DNA of 64,000 nt from Bifidobacterium choerinum (lineage in GTDB: Bacteria; Actinomycetota; Actinomycetes; Actinomycetales; Bifidobacteriaceae). The stretch spans positions 124,001-188,000 of the forward strand of contig NZ_JGYU01000001.1 of NCBI RefSeq assembly GCF_000741135.1. Direction: 5' to 3'. The position numbers and the translations under genes were made by a program. The stretch's first letter is position 1, and each line of letters begins with the position of its first letter. The notes beneath the pieces were generated by a model. The model did not search any database. It was not told where the DNA came from and saw nothing but the letters and a program-made list of their open reading frames with translations. Shown piece by piece: positions 31,321 through 39,548 of this stretch.

Positions 31321-33110
31321 CACCACTCCTCCGTTCCCGTCGTCGAAGTCTCCACGACCGTCTCCTCCGTAGTCGTCTCCGCTACAGTCGTTTCCCTCAT
31401 GACCGCCGTCTCCCGCGCGTGCGAATCGCCGACGTGCAATGTCAGCCGACGCGCCGCCCCGACGAGCGTGCGCGCCTGCGGCGTATGCGGATCGTCGAGC
31501 AGCGCCTGCGTGCGCCCCTGTTCGACGATGCGCCCGGCGTCGAGCACATAGCAGTAGCGCGTGGCGCGCGCGAGCACCGAGAAATCGTGCGTAATGAACA
31601 GCAGCGCCGCGCCGGCCTCGTCGACGAGCGAGACGAGCAGGTCGACGATCTGCCGCTGCGTCATCGAATCAAGCGCCGTCGTCGGTTCGTCGGCGATGAT
31701 TAGGCGCGGCGACGTGATGAGCGCCGTCGCGATGCCGACGCGCTGCTGCTGGCCGCCGGACAGTTCATGCGGCCGCCTGCCGTACAGATCGGCGGGCAGC
31801 CCGACCTTGCGCATCATCGCGCGCACGCGCGCTTCGCGTTCGTCGGCCGTCAGCTCGTAGTGCAGCGCGAGCGGCAGCGCGATCTGCCTGCCGACGGTGA
31901 GCAGCGGGTTGAGCGACGTTCCCGGATTCTGGAAGACCATGCCGACGGCGGCACCGCGCAGCGCAGCCATCTCGACGTCCGGCAGCCCGACGAGCTGGCG
32001 GCCGCCGAGTTCAATCGAGCCGCTGCGCTCGGCCGTCGGCGGCAGCAGTCCCATGATCGCGCGCGAGATCATCGACTTGCCCGAACCGGAAGGTCCGACG
32101 AGCCCCACGCGCTGCCCGTCGCGCACCTCGAGATGCACGCCGTGCAGGATCGGCCGCGATGCGATCGCGACCCGCAGATCATCGACGACGACGCCCATCG
32201 TCACCTCGCAATCTCGGTTGGTGAGTGGGTCGGCGGCCTCACGCAGCGCGTCGCCGAAGAGGTTGAGCGCCACGACGACGACGGTCACGAGCAGGCCCGG
32301 CCACAGCACCGTCAACGGATAGATGTTGATGAAACGCACCGACGTGCTCAGCGAATGCCCCCAGCTGGGCACACCCGACGGCACGCCGACGCCGAGGTAC
32401 GTCAATCCGGCCTCGGCGAGGACGGCCGTGCCCGCCGACAGCGAGCACTGCACGACGAGCGTCGGCATGACGTTCGGCACGATGTGCGTGGCGAAGACGC
32501 GCATCGCGCTTGCGCCGTCCGCACGCGCCGATTCGACGTACATGCTGCGCGCGGCGAGCATCGCCGACGGGCGCGCGACGCGCGCGAGGTTGAGGCCGTA
32601 GCCGAAGCCGCAGGCGAGCACGATGACGGCGACCGACGCGCCGAGCGGCACGGCGAGCATCAGCGCAATGAGCACCGTCGGAATCGAGATCAGCGCGTCG
32701 ATGAGCACGACCGAGCCGTGCGCGAGCGCGGCGGCGCGCGACGTCATCGCGGCGACGAGCAGCAGCCCGATCGCGAGCGCGACGAGGACGGTGAGCGCGA
32801 CGATGACGAGGTCGGTGCGCGAGCCGGCCATCAGCCAGCTGAAGACGTCGGCGCCGACGCCGTCGGTGCCGAGCCAGTGGTCGGCGGACGGCTTCGCCCA
32901 CACGTCGTAGCCGTTCGTCTCCCACAGCGAACGCGGCGTCCAGACGAGCGAGACAAGCGAGACGAGGATCCACAGGCCGAGCGTGACGAGCGCGAAGCGG
33001 CCGGTGCCGCGCGCCCACATCGACGCGACGACGACGCCGGCGCGCCGCAGCCGGCCGCACTCGACGACGCCGTGCGCGGCCGCAGAGGATGCGTGTTGAC
33101 TGTCATTCAT
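31320..33110 (-). CDS. Peptide ABC transporter: fused permease (DppC-like) and ATPase (DppD-like)
   Basis: 596 residues, two normally separate subunits in one chain. Residues 1-285 form a DppC-type permease with WLGTDGVGADVFSWLMAGSR, six membrane helices and the EAA loop (ESARADGASAMRVFATHIVP). Residues 305-560 form a DppD-type ATPase with [47 protein letters not shown] and LIIADEPTTALD. The C-terminal 35 residues are Thr/Glu-rich. The start overlaps the end of the DppB gene by 8 bp (ATGAATGA), and its stop overlaps the next start. Such fusions are known in actinobacteria (recollection). Confidence 0.92.
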   Translation of the reverse strand: MNDSQHASSAAAHGVVECGRLRRAGVVVASMWARGTGRFALVTLGLWILVSLVSLVWTPRSLWETNGYDVWAKPSADHWLGTDGVGADVFSWLMAGSRTDLVIVALTVLVALAIGLLLVAAMTSRAAALAHGSVVLIDALISIPTVLIALMLAVPLGASVAVIVLACGFGYGLNLARVARPSAMLAARSMYVESARADGASAMRVFATHIVPNVMPTLVVQCSLSAGTAVLAEAGLTYLGVGVPSGVPSWGHSLSTSVRFINIYPLTVLWPGLLVTVVVVALNLFGDALREAADPLTNRDCEVTMGVVVDDLRVAIASRPILHGVHLEVRDGQRVGLVGPSGSGKSMISRAIMGLLPPTAERSGSIELGGRQLVGLPDVEMAALRGAAVGMVFQNPGTSLNPLLTVGRQIALPLALHYELTADEREARVRAMMRKVGLPADLYGRRPHELSGGQQQRVGIATALITSPRLIIADEPTTALDSMTQRQIVDLLVSLVDEAGAALLFITHDFSVLARATRYCYVLDAGRIVEQGRTQALLDDPHTPQARTLVGAARRLTLHVGDSHARETAVMRETTVAETTTEETVVETSTTGTEEW

Positions 33111-34065
33111 CGTCCTGCCCCAATCTCGGGTCGAGCGCGCGGTGCGTCAGGTCGACGAGCAGGCCGATGACGAGGAAGAACGCCGCGAGCATGAACAGTT
33201 CGCTCTGCACGGCGATCAGGTCGCGGTGCGTCAGGTCGTCGACGAGCCCAGAGCCGATGCCGGGCAGCGCGAACAGGTTCTCGATGACCATGACGCCGGT
33301 GATCATCTCGGCGAAGGTCAGTCCGACGACGGAGACAAGCTGCGGCATCGCGAGGCGCAGGCCGACGTGCGTGAGCGCGCGTCGGCGCGTCATGCCACAG
33401 GCCATCGCCATCTCGATCGCGCCGGTCGAGGCGACCGACTGCAGCGCCGAACGCGTGTAACGCATGATCGACGCGCCGACGATGACGCCGACGGTGACCG
33501 CCGGCAGCACGAGCGCGGCGAACGCACGCCCGGGGCTGGACCAGCCGTCCTGCGGGAATCCGGAGGCCGGCAGGATCGGCAGCAGGCCGGTGCCGCGCCC
33601 GAACAGCAGGATGAGCACGAGCCCCGCCCACAACGCCGGCACGGCACCGCCGACGATCGCGACCGCCTGGTAGAGGCCGCGGGCGCGCGCGGATTTCGCC
33701 ATCACCGACGCGCAGCCGAGCGGCACGCCGAGCACGAGCGCGATCAGCAGACCCAGCACGATGAGCGGGAACGTGATCTGCGCGCGTGCGCCGACGACGG
33801 ACGCGACCGGCTGCCCGGTGAGCATCGTCGTGCCGAAGTCGCCGTGCGCGAGTCCCGCGATCCACGCGCCGTACTGGGCGACGAGCGGACGGTCGAGTCC
33901 GAGTTCGGCGCGCAGCGCGGCGACGCGTTCGGGTGGCGAGTTGAGTCCCGCCATGATCGTCGCGAGGTCGCCCGGCAGCACGCGCAGTGCAAGGAACACG
34001 ACGACGGAGACGACGAACAGCGCGAGCGCGAACAGCGCGCAGCGGCGTGCGAGGTACTTGAGCAT
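33103..34065 (-). CDS. Peptide ABC transporter permease (DppB-like)
   Basis: 320-residue inner-membrane permease. Seen: FVVSVVVFLALRVLPGDLAT at the N-terminus (typical DppB opening), ELGLDRPLVAQYGAWIAG, GDFGTTMLTGQPV and the EAA-type loop near ACGMTRRRALTHVGLRLAMP. It has six transmembrane helices and pairs with the permease half of the fused protein. It begins 65 bp after the binding-protein gene. Three copies of a 10-bp repeat (GGGATCATCG) lie between the two genes at 34083-34112. Confidence 0.92.
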   Translation of the reverse strand: MLKYLARRCALFALALFVVSVVVFLALRVLPGDLATIMAGLNSPPERVAALRAELGLDRPLVAQYGAWIAGLAHGDFGTTMLTGQPVASVVGARAQITFPLIVLGLLIALVLGVPLGCASVMAKSARARGLYQAVAIVGGAVPALWAGLVLILLFGRGTGLLPILPASGFPQDGWSSPGRAFAALVLPAVTVGVIVGASIMRYTRSALQSVASTGAIEMAMACGMTRRRALTHVGLRLAMPQLVSVVGLTFAEMITGVMVIENLFALPGIGSGLVDDLTHRDLIAVQSELFMLAAFFLVIGLLVDLTHRALDPRLGQDDE

Positions 34066-34130
34066 CGGCGGGTTAGCCTTCAGTCATCGGGGATCATCGG
34101 GGATCATCGGAAATCAGTCGGCGCACGGCG

Positions 34131-35801
34131 TCACTTCGCCGGCGTGTAGGCGACGTTCCACAGCGGCAGATACGTCTGGTTCATGTTGAGCGGGAAGCCG
34201 GTCACGCCCTTGTCCATCGCCGTCGTGATGCGGTAGTTGAGCAACCAGTCGGCGGCCGCGTCCTCGCTGACGATGCGCGCGGCCTTCGCGAGCTTCTCGT
34301 CGCGCGTCGCGTCGTCGGTCGCGTGCAGCGCCTCGTCGGTGAGCTTCTGGACGTCCTTGTTGTCGTAGCCGTAGTAGTAGTCGGGGTTCGACCACTGCGT
34401 GAAGTCGTGGCTTTCGTTGTGGTCGACGAGCGAGAGGTCGTAGTCCTTGTCGGTGTACACGTCCTGCAGCCATGTCGAGAACTCGACGACGTTGACCTTG
34501 AGGTCGATGCCGACCTCCTTGAGCTGCGAGCGCAGCTGGTCGCCGATCTCGCTGCCGTAGGTGTTCGCGTAGGTGAGCGTGAGCTTGAGCGGATGGTCCT
34601 TCGTGTAGCCGGCCTCCTTGAGCAGCGCTTCCGCCTTGGCCGCGTCGTGCGGGTACAGCTTCGTCAGGTCCTCGTAGCCGGGGTCGAGCGACGGGATCGG
34701 GCCGCCGAGCGCCTTGTCGACGCCGCCGCGTGCCGCGATGAGCTGGTCGTGGTCGATCGCGTAGCGGATCGCCTGGCGCACCTTCTTGTCGGCCGTCGGC
34801 CTGCCGGCCGCGTTGTTCATGCCGAGCACGTACTTGTCGGTGCCTTCGCCGGTCTTGACGACGTATTTGGCCGTGTCCTTCCTGAACGGTTCGGCCAGCT
34901 GCGCGCTGATCGGCGCGAGCACCTGCACCTCGCCGGACCTGAGCGCGTTGACGGCCGCGTTGTCGTCGGCGTAGTAGCGCACGACGATGGTCGGCGTCTT
35001 CGGCTTGGCGCCCCAGTACGTCGGGTTCTCCTCGAGCGTGATCATCGTGTTCGGCTTGAAGTCCTTGACGAGGTACGGGCCGGAGCCGACGGCCTGCGTC
35101 TTCGCGACGTACTTCGCGTCCTTGTCGAAGACGAGTCCGGCGCGTCCGGTGAGCGCCCACAGCAGCTGCGAATACGGCTGTGACAATGTGATGACGACGG
35201 TGTCGTCGCCGCTCGCGCCGATCGTCTCGAGGTTCTTGAGCGAGTCGGCGTCGTGGTACTGCTTGGAGACGAGTTCGTCGAGCGACCAGACGACGTCCTC
35301 GGCCGTCAACGCGTCGCCGTTCGAGAATTTCACGCCGTCTCGCAGATGGAACGTGTACTTGAGGCCGTCGTCGGACACCTCCCAGCTTTTCGCGAGCGCC
35401 GGGACGACCTTGTTCTCGCTGTCACGCGCGACGAGCCCCTCGTAGACGTTGCCGATGAGGATCTGGTCGAGGCTCGAGCCGGCCGTGTTGCGGATGTCGA
35501 GGTTCGTCGGCGCGAGCTTGAGGCCGATCGCGACGCTCGACGCGGCGCCGTCGTCGGCCTTGCCGCCGCCGCGCGAGTTGGCGGCGCGCACGCCGAAGAT
35601 CACGGCGACGAGGACGACGAGGACGAGGACGACGCCGATCCACGGCGCCGCCTTACGCGGGCCGCCCGGCCGCTTCGACTTCGCGGCGAGCGACGCATCC
35701 GTCGTCATCGAAGTGTTCGTGTCCGCCTGCTGCGGCTGCTGGTTGCTGTGCTGGTTCTCGGTTGCGCCGGCCTCGCCGTGCGCACCATCTGGTGATGCCA
35801 T
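34131..35801 (-). CDS. Peptide-binding protein of the ABC transporter (SBP family 5), membrane-anchored
   Basis: 556-residue substrate-binding protein. Family hallmarks: AVGSGPYLVKDFKPNTMITL, DGVKFSNGDALTAEDVVWSL and the peptide-type lobe. Instead of a lipoprotein signal it has about 50 polar residues (Gln, Thr, Ser), then one hydrophobic helix at residues 53-72 (APWIGVVLVLVVLVAVIFGV) with no lipobox Cys, so it seems to stay anchored by an uncleaved helix. The start ATG was taken at MASPDGAHG, after GAAAGACCAGAAG. It is the first gene of the operon; peptide import is inferred from family. Confidence 0.9.
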   Translation of the reverse strand: MASPDGAHGEAGATENQHSNQQPQQADTNTSMTTDASLAAKSKRPGGPRKAAPWIGVVLVLVVLVAVIFGVRAANSRGGGKADDGAASSVAIGLKLAPTNLDIRNTAGSSLDQILIGNVYEGLVARDSENKVVPALAKSWEVSDDGLKYTFHLRDGVKFSNGDALTAEDVVWSLDELVSKQYHDADSLKNLETIGASGDDTVVITLSQPYSQLLWALTGRAGLVFDKDAKYVAKTQAVGSGPYLVKDFKPNTMITLEENPTYWGAKPKTPTIVVRYYADDNAAVNALRSGEVQVLAPISAQLAEPFRKDTAKYVVKTGEGTDKYVLGMNNAAGRPTADKKVRQAIRYAIDHDQLIAARGGVDKALGGPIPSLDPGYEDLTKLYPHDAAKAEALLKEAGYTKDHPLKLTLTYANTYGSEIGDQLRSQLKEVGIDLKVNVVEFSTWLQDVYTDKDYDLSLVDHNESHDFTQWSNPDYYYGYDNKDVQKLTDEALHATDDATRDEKLAKAARIVSEDAAADWLLNYRITTAMDKGVTGFPLNMNQTYLPLWNVAYTPAK

Positions 35802-35966
35802 CTTCTGGTCTTTCGTTTTCGTTGGTCGGGTTCCCCGCTTACGGGTGCAGTCGGCACGCGGCGGGCGGTTGGCCGCCTCGATGGGTCGGCCACCACGCGT
35901 TATTGTAGAGGACGGTCCATATCTGCCGTGCCAGGCGCGGCGTCATCACCAAGCAAAGGAGCGCAT

Positions 35967-36728
35967 ATGCTGATCGCGGTCGATATCGGCAACACGAACA
36001 TCGTCATGGGATTCGTCGACGACGACGAACGGATCTTCGGCACCTACCGCGTCACGACAAAGGCGAACCACACGTCGGACGAGTACGGCCTGATGCTGCT
36101 GCAGTTCCTCGCGCTCAACAAGCTCAAGCCGGCCGACGTCGACGACGTCATCATCGCCTCCGTCGTGCCAAAGGTCATGCATTCGTTCACGTCGAGCATC
36201 ATCAAGTTCCTCGACGTCGACCCGATCGTCGTCGGCCCCGGCATCAGGACGGGCATGAACATCCGGATCGACGATCCGCGTTCGCTCGGCGCCGACTGCC
36301 TCGCCGACTGCGCGGGCGCGTACGCGACCTACGGCGGCCGCGTCCTCGTCATCGACATGGGCACGGCGACGACGTACAACTACGTCGACGCGCACGGCAC
36401 GATCACCTGCGGCCTCGTGACGACCGGCATCCGCACGGCCTCGGAGGCGCTCGCCTCGGCGACGGCGCAGCTGCCGGAGGTGCAGATCGCGCGGCCGACG
36501 ACGATCCTCGCGAAGAATACGACGAGCGCGATCCAGGCGGGCCTCTACTACGATTTCCTCGGTGGCATCGAACGGATCATCACGCAGTTCCACCGCGAGA
36601 TCGACGACGACTTCCGCGTCATCGCCACCGGCGGACTCGCGCGCGTCATCGAGACGCCGATGATCGACGTCGTCGACCCCGACCTCATCTTCAAAGGCAT
36701 GTTCGCGATCTGGCGCCGCAACGTGTGA
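35967..36728 (+). CDS. coaX: Type III pantothenate kinase (CoaX family)
   Basis: 253 residues, first step of coenzyme A synthesis. Seen: IAVDIGNTNIVMGFVDDD (phosphate 1), VGPGIRTGMNIRIDDP, IDMGTATTYNYV and VIATGGLARVIE. Odd: the strongly conserved GADR of the family reads GADC here, followed by LADCAGAY instead of the usual IVNAVAA, and GGAIxPGI-type sequence is CGLVTTGI. The pantothenate or ATP site may therefore differ. The start ATG follows AAAGGAGCGCAT. It diverges from the peptide transporter and converges with the sugar-binding gene, only 10 bp away. Kinase function is likely but less certain than usual. Confidence 0.85.
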   Translation: MLIAVDIGNTNIVMGFVDDDERIFGTYRVTTKANHTSDEYGLMLLQFLALNKLKPADVDDVIIASVVPKVMHSFTSSIIKFLDVDPIVVGPGIRTGMNIRIDDPRSLGADCLADCAGAYATYGGRVLVIDMGTATTYNYVDAHGTITCGLVTTGIRTASEALASATAQLPEVQIARPTTILAKNTTSAIQAGLYYDFLGGIERIITQFHREIDDDFRVIATGGLARVIETPMIDVVDPDLIFKGMFAIWRRNV

Positions 36729-36738
36729 GCCGCGCGGC

Positions 36739-38178
36739 TCAGCGCATCGTGAAGCCCTGGTTGGCGCCGTACTCCTTGAGGTCGGACTGCCACAGCGCGA
36801 TGCCGTCGCGCAGCGTGACCTTCGCTCCGGGCTTCTCCGGCAGGTCCTTGACGTCGACGAGCCCCTCCTGCAGGCGGCGTATCGCGTCGTTGTAGCGTTC
36901 CGCCTCGTTCGCCCACGTGTACGCGGTGCCAACGGTCGCACGGAAGTCGGCGCGCGCATACACCTCGAAGGGCAGGTAACTGAAACGCGTGCTCACGCGT
37001 CCCGCCGCCTGCGCGAGCACGCGGTTGAACTTCTGGCCGCCGAAATACGGCACGTCGATGCCACGCGCGTCGGTGACGGTCGTCTTGTCGAGGAAGGCCT
37101 CGCTGCCGAGCGTCGCATTGTCGGCGGGGAACGAGCCGCCGTCGACGCGCGTGCGGATGCCGGCGCGGCTGTGGCATACGTAGTCGACGAGCCGGAACGC
37201 AGCGTCGGGTTTGCGGCTCGAATTGAGCACGCCGAGCGCGGATCCTCCGTTCTCGGCGTTCGTCGCCTTGCCGTCTCGCGTCGGCATTTGCGCGACGCGC
37301 CACAGGCCGGCCGTGCCGGGCACATCGGCGAGCAGCAGCGACGGCATCCATGCGCCGGCGAAGACCGATGCAACCCTGCCCGAGCCGAGCGCCTGCTTCC
37401 AACGGTCCGACCAGGTGACGAGCGTCGTGTCGACGAGGTCGTCGTCGATCATCCGCTGCCAGAACTCGGTGAAGGCCTGCGTGCCGGCGTCGGTATCGAG
37501 CGTGATCGAAACGTCCTTGCCATCCGGGCTCGTATGGTAGGGCGTGCCGCCGGCGAGCCAGATCATCGCATTGTAGAAGCTCGCGTCGCCGGCGTCGGCG
37601 GCGATCGACACGCCGATCCTCTTGAGCTTCACGGCGGCCTCGCGGTAGTCGTCCCAGCTGCGGATCTTCGTCGCGTCGACGCCGGCCTGACGGAACACGT
37701 CCTCGTTGTAGAAGAAGGCCATCGGGCCCGAATCCATCGGCACGCCGTAGACACGGCCCGCCAACTGCACCGACGCCCACGAGCCGGGCGTGTAGAAATC
37801 GCCGTACCCCTTCGTACGGTCGGTCAGGTCGCGCAGTTGTCCGCTGACCGCGTACTGCGGCAGCGCGAAGTATTCGAGCTGCACGACGTCCGGCGTGCCG
37901 TAGCCGTCCTGGATCGCCGAGTTGAGCTTCGCATAGTCGGCGGTGCCGATCTGCGTGACGTGGATGTCCGGGTTGTCCTTCTCGAATCCCCGGATGAGCG
38001 CGGCCATGCTCGGCTCCCACGACCACACGCTGATCTGCGTGCGCGTGTCGCCGTGTCCGCAGCCGGCCGCGGACACGGCGCCGGCGAGCGCGAGGAGCGC
38101 CGCGAGCGCACGCGTCAGCCGTCGGCGCGCGCCGACGGTCCTCGGAAAGCGGATCTTCGCAAAGCGGAAAAACTGCAC
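36739..38178 (-). CDS. Carbohydrate ABC transporter substrate-binding lipoprotein
   Basis: 479 residues, extracytoplasmic solute-binding protein family 1. The signal region is long, with ALAALLALAGAVSAAGC ending in a lipobox cysteine. Mature features: ISVWSWEPSMAALIRGFEKD, PDVVQLEYFALPQY, YGVPMDSGPMAFFYNEDVF and YLPFEVYAR. The start is GTG (VQFFRFAKIRF); TATATT lies 6 nt upstream, giving a leaderless GTG-started mRNA, and no Shine-Dalgarno sequence exists. No sugar permease or ATPase gene is nearby, so it must share a membrane unit from elsewhere. Substrate unknown. Confidence 0.88.
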   Translation of the reverse strand: MQFFRFAKIRFPRTVGARRRLTRALAALLALAGAVSAAGCGHGDTRTQISVWSWEPSMAALIRGFEKDNPDIHVTQIGTADYAKLNSAIQDGYGTPDVVQLEYFALPQYAVSGQLRDLTDRTKGYGDFYTPGSWASVQLAGRVYGVPMDSGPMAFFYNEDVFRQAGVDATKIRSWDDYREAAVKLKRIGVSIAADAGDASFYNAMIWLAGGTPYHTSPDGKDVSITLDTDAGTQAFTEFWQRMIDDDLVDTTLVTWSDRWKQALGSGRVASVFAGAWMPSLLLADVPGTAGLWRVAQMPTRDGKATNAENGGSALGVLNSSRKPDAAFRLVDYVCHSRAGIRTRVDGGSFPADNATLGSEAFLDKTTVTDARGIDVPYFGGQKFNRVLAQAAGRVSTRFSYLPFEVYARADFRATVGTAYTWANEAERYNDAIRRLQEGLVDVKDLPEKPGAKVTLRDGIALWQSDLKEYGANQGFTMR

Positions 38179-38184
38179 CGTTTC

Positions 38185-38190
38185 AATATA
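38185..38190 (-). promoter_or_regulatory. -10 box giving a leaderless GTG-started transcript
   Basis: TATATT on the minus strand, 6 nt before the GTG at 38178. Confidence 0.5.
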
Positions 38191-38206
38191 GCCGATGTGC
38201 GCTATC

Positions 38207-38252
38207 GGCCGTCGTCGTACAGCCGCCCGCAGACGGCTGCATGACGACGGCC
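38207..38252. terminator. Two-tier inverted repeat terminator
   Basis: Outer arms GGCCGTCGTC (38207-38216) and GACGACGGCC (38243-38252); inner CAGCCG (38220-38225) and CGGCTG (38234-38239). It lies 9 bases beyond the stop of the next gene (minus strand) and just upstream of the sugar-binding promoter. Confidence 0.7.
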
Positions 38253-38261
38253 GCCCATGTG

Positions 38262-38666
38262 TCAGATATCGATGCTGACGCCTTCGCCGGGGCGCACGGC
38301 GATGCGCACGATGTCGCCTTCCTTGACGCCGTTCGAGGCGAGACGCTGCTGCGGGACGCTGACCTTGTCCACGCCGGTCTCGGTCTTGCGCGCCGTCTTG
38401 CTCGGATGGGCGTTGTACCACAGGATCCGCACGTCGGCGGTGCCGTCCGATTTCGGATCGATGTGGTTGACGATTCCCTTCTGATGCCAGCTGCTGCGCT
38501 TGTCGTCGTCGTAGATGATCGGCGTGCGGTAGAGCTCGTCCTGCTTGTCCGCGTCGATGCCGGCGAAGTAGCGCTCCTCGCGTTCGCCGTCGTCGCGTCC
38601 GAGCACGTAGGCGATCGCCGCGAAGGCCGCGAGCGCGACGACGCACATCGTGATTGCATATCCCAT
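38262..38666 (-). CDS. Hypothetical single-pass membrane protein, 134 residues
   Basis: Starts MGYAITMCVVALAAFAAIAY, a short N-terminal helix that may act as an anchor. A soluble domain follows with VLGRDDGEREERYFAGIDAD, then PIIYDDDKRSSWHQKGIVNH and an end (VKEGDIVRIAVRPGEGVSID) resembling a small beta-barrel. No family recognised. The start is well supported by CAAGGAGCAGAC. It lies alone between rluA and the sugar-binding gene. The alternating strands and DxVRI pattern suggest an OB-like or SH3-like fold, which is speculation. Confidence 0.6.
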   Translation of the reverse strand: MGYAITMCVVALAAFAAIAYVLGRDDGEREERYFAGIDADKQDELYRTPIIYDDDKRSSWHQKGIVNHIDPKSDGTADVRILWYNAHPSKTARKTETGVDKVSVPQQRLASNGVKEGDIVRIAVRPGEGVSIDI

Positions 38667-38795
38667 GTCTGCTCCTTGGTCACTACCGTTGTAGCAAATC
38701 CGGGCAGCCGCGGAACTGTTTTGCGCTACCTGCACAAGCGATCCGTGAACAATCGACGATCAAAAACAGCCGACCGACGACCGACACGCGCCGCG

Positions 38796-39548
38796 TCACC
38801 CGTGCAGCAGCGGGACCTGCGACGTGAAGACGCGACGTTCGCCGCTCAGCGGATCGGCGAACTCGAGGCGGCGCGCGACGAGTTCGAGCGGGCGGGAGAA
38901 GTCGTCCGACGCGCGTTCCTCGATCGCCGGATAGAGGTCGTCACCGACGATCGGCAGCCCGAGCGCGTTCATGTGCACGCGCAGCTGATGCGTCTTGCCG
39001 GTGCGCGGTCGCAGCACGTAGCGGGCGATCGGCGTGCCGTCAGCAGCGTGTCCAAGCGACTGCGCGCGTTCGATGTACGTTTCGGCGTTGACGATGCCGG
39101 GCGTCTCGCACGCCTGCAGCACGCCGCGCGTCTTGACGATGCGCGAACGGCGTTCGAGCGGGAACGGGCGCGGCGGCTCGAGGCGGCGCACGGTGCCGGT
39201 GCGGGGCCTCGACGCCGGACGCAGCGGCGCCGCGCATTCGTAGGTCTTCACGGCACGCCGCTCCTGGAACATCGTCTGGTAGGCGCCGCGCGCCGCCGGG
39301 TCGCGCACGAAGACGAGCACGCCCGCCGTCGCCCGGTCGAGCCGGTGGGCGGGCGTGATGTCCGGGTCGTCGTACTGTGCGCGCAGCCGCATCAGCGCCG
39401 TCTGCCGATACCACATGCCGCGCGGCATCGTCGCGAGGAAATGCGGCTTGTCGATGACGATGATCGCCGCGTCCTCGTGCAGCACCGGCATCGCGAAGGG
39501 GATGTCGGGCTCATCGACGACCCAGCGGTGACGCCGTGGCGTGCTCAC
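38796..39548 (-). CDS. RluA-family rRNA/tRNA pseudouridine synthase
   Basis: 250 residues. Seen: VLHEDAAIIVIDKPHFLATM, PAHRLDRATAGVLVFVRD with the catalytic Asp in HRLDRATAG near residue 71, and RTGKTHQLRVHMNALGLPIV-type motif III. The S4 RNA-binding domain found in some RluA members is absent, so this is the short form. The start is a GTG whose first bases overlap the glmS stop codon (GTGA), giving translational coupling to glmS. The exact target uridine is unknown; the short actinobacterial members are not well characterised. Confidence 0.9.
   Translation of the reverse strand: MSTPRRHRWVVDEPDIPFAMPVLHEDAAIIVIDKPHFLATMPRGMWYRQTALMRLRAQYDDPDITPAHRLDRATAGVLVFVRDPAARGAYQTMFQERRAVKTYECAAPLRPASRPRTGTVRRLEPPRPFPLERRSRIVKTRGVLQACETPGIVNAETYIERAQSLGHAADGTPIARYVLRPRTGKTHQLRVHMNALGLPIVGDDLYPAIEERASDDFSRPLELVARRLEFADPLSGERRVFTSQVPLLHG

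Noticed and set aside
36739-38646. Extended N-terminus of the sugar-binding protein up to 38646
   Set aside because: The extra part is Arg-rich and overlaps a supported gene and a terminator; the lipoprotein signal and the -10 box point to the GTG at 38178.
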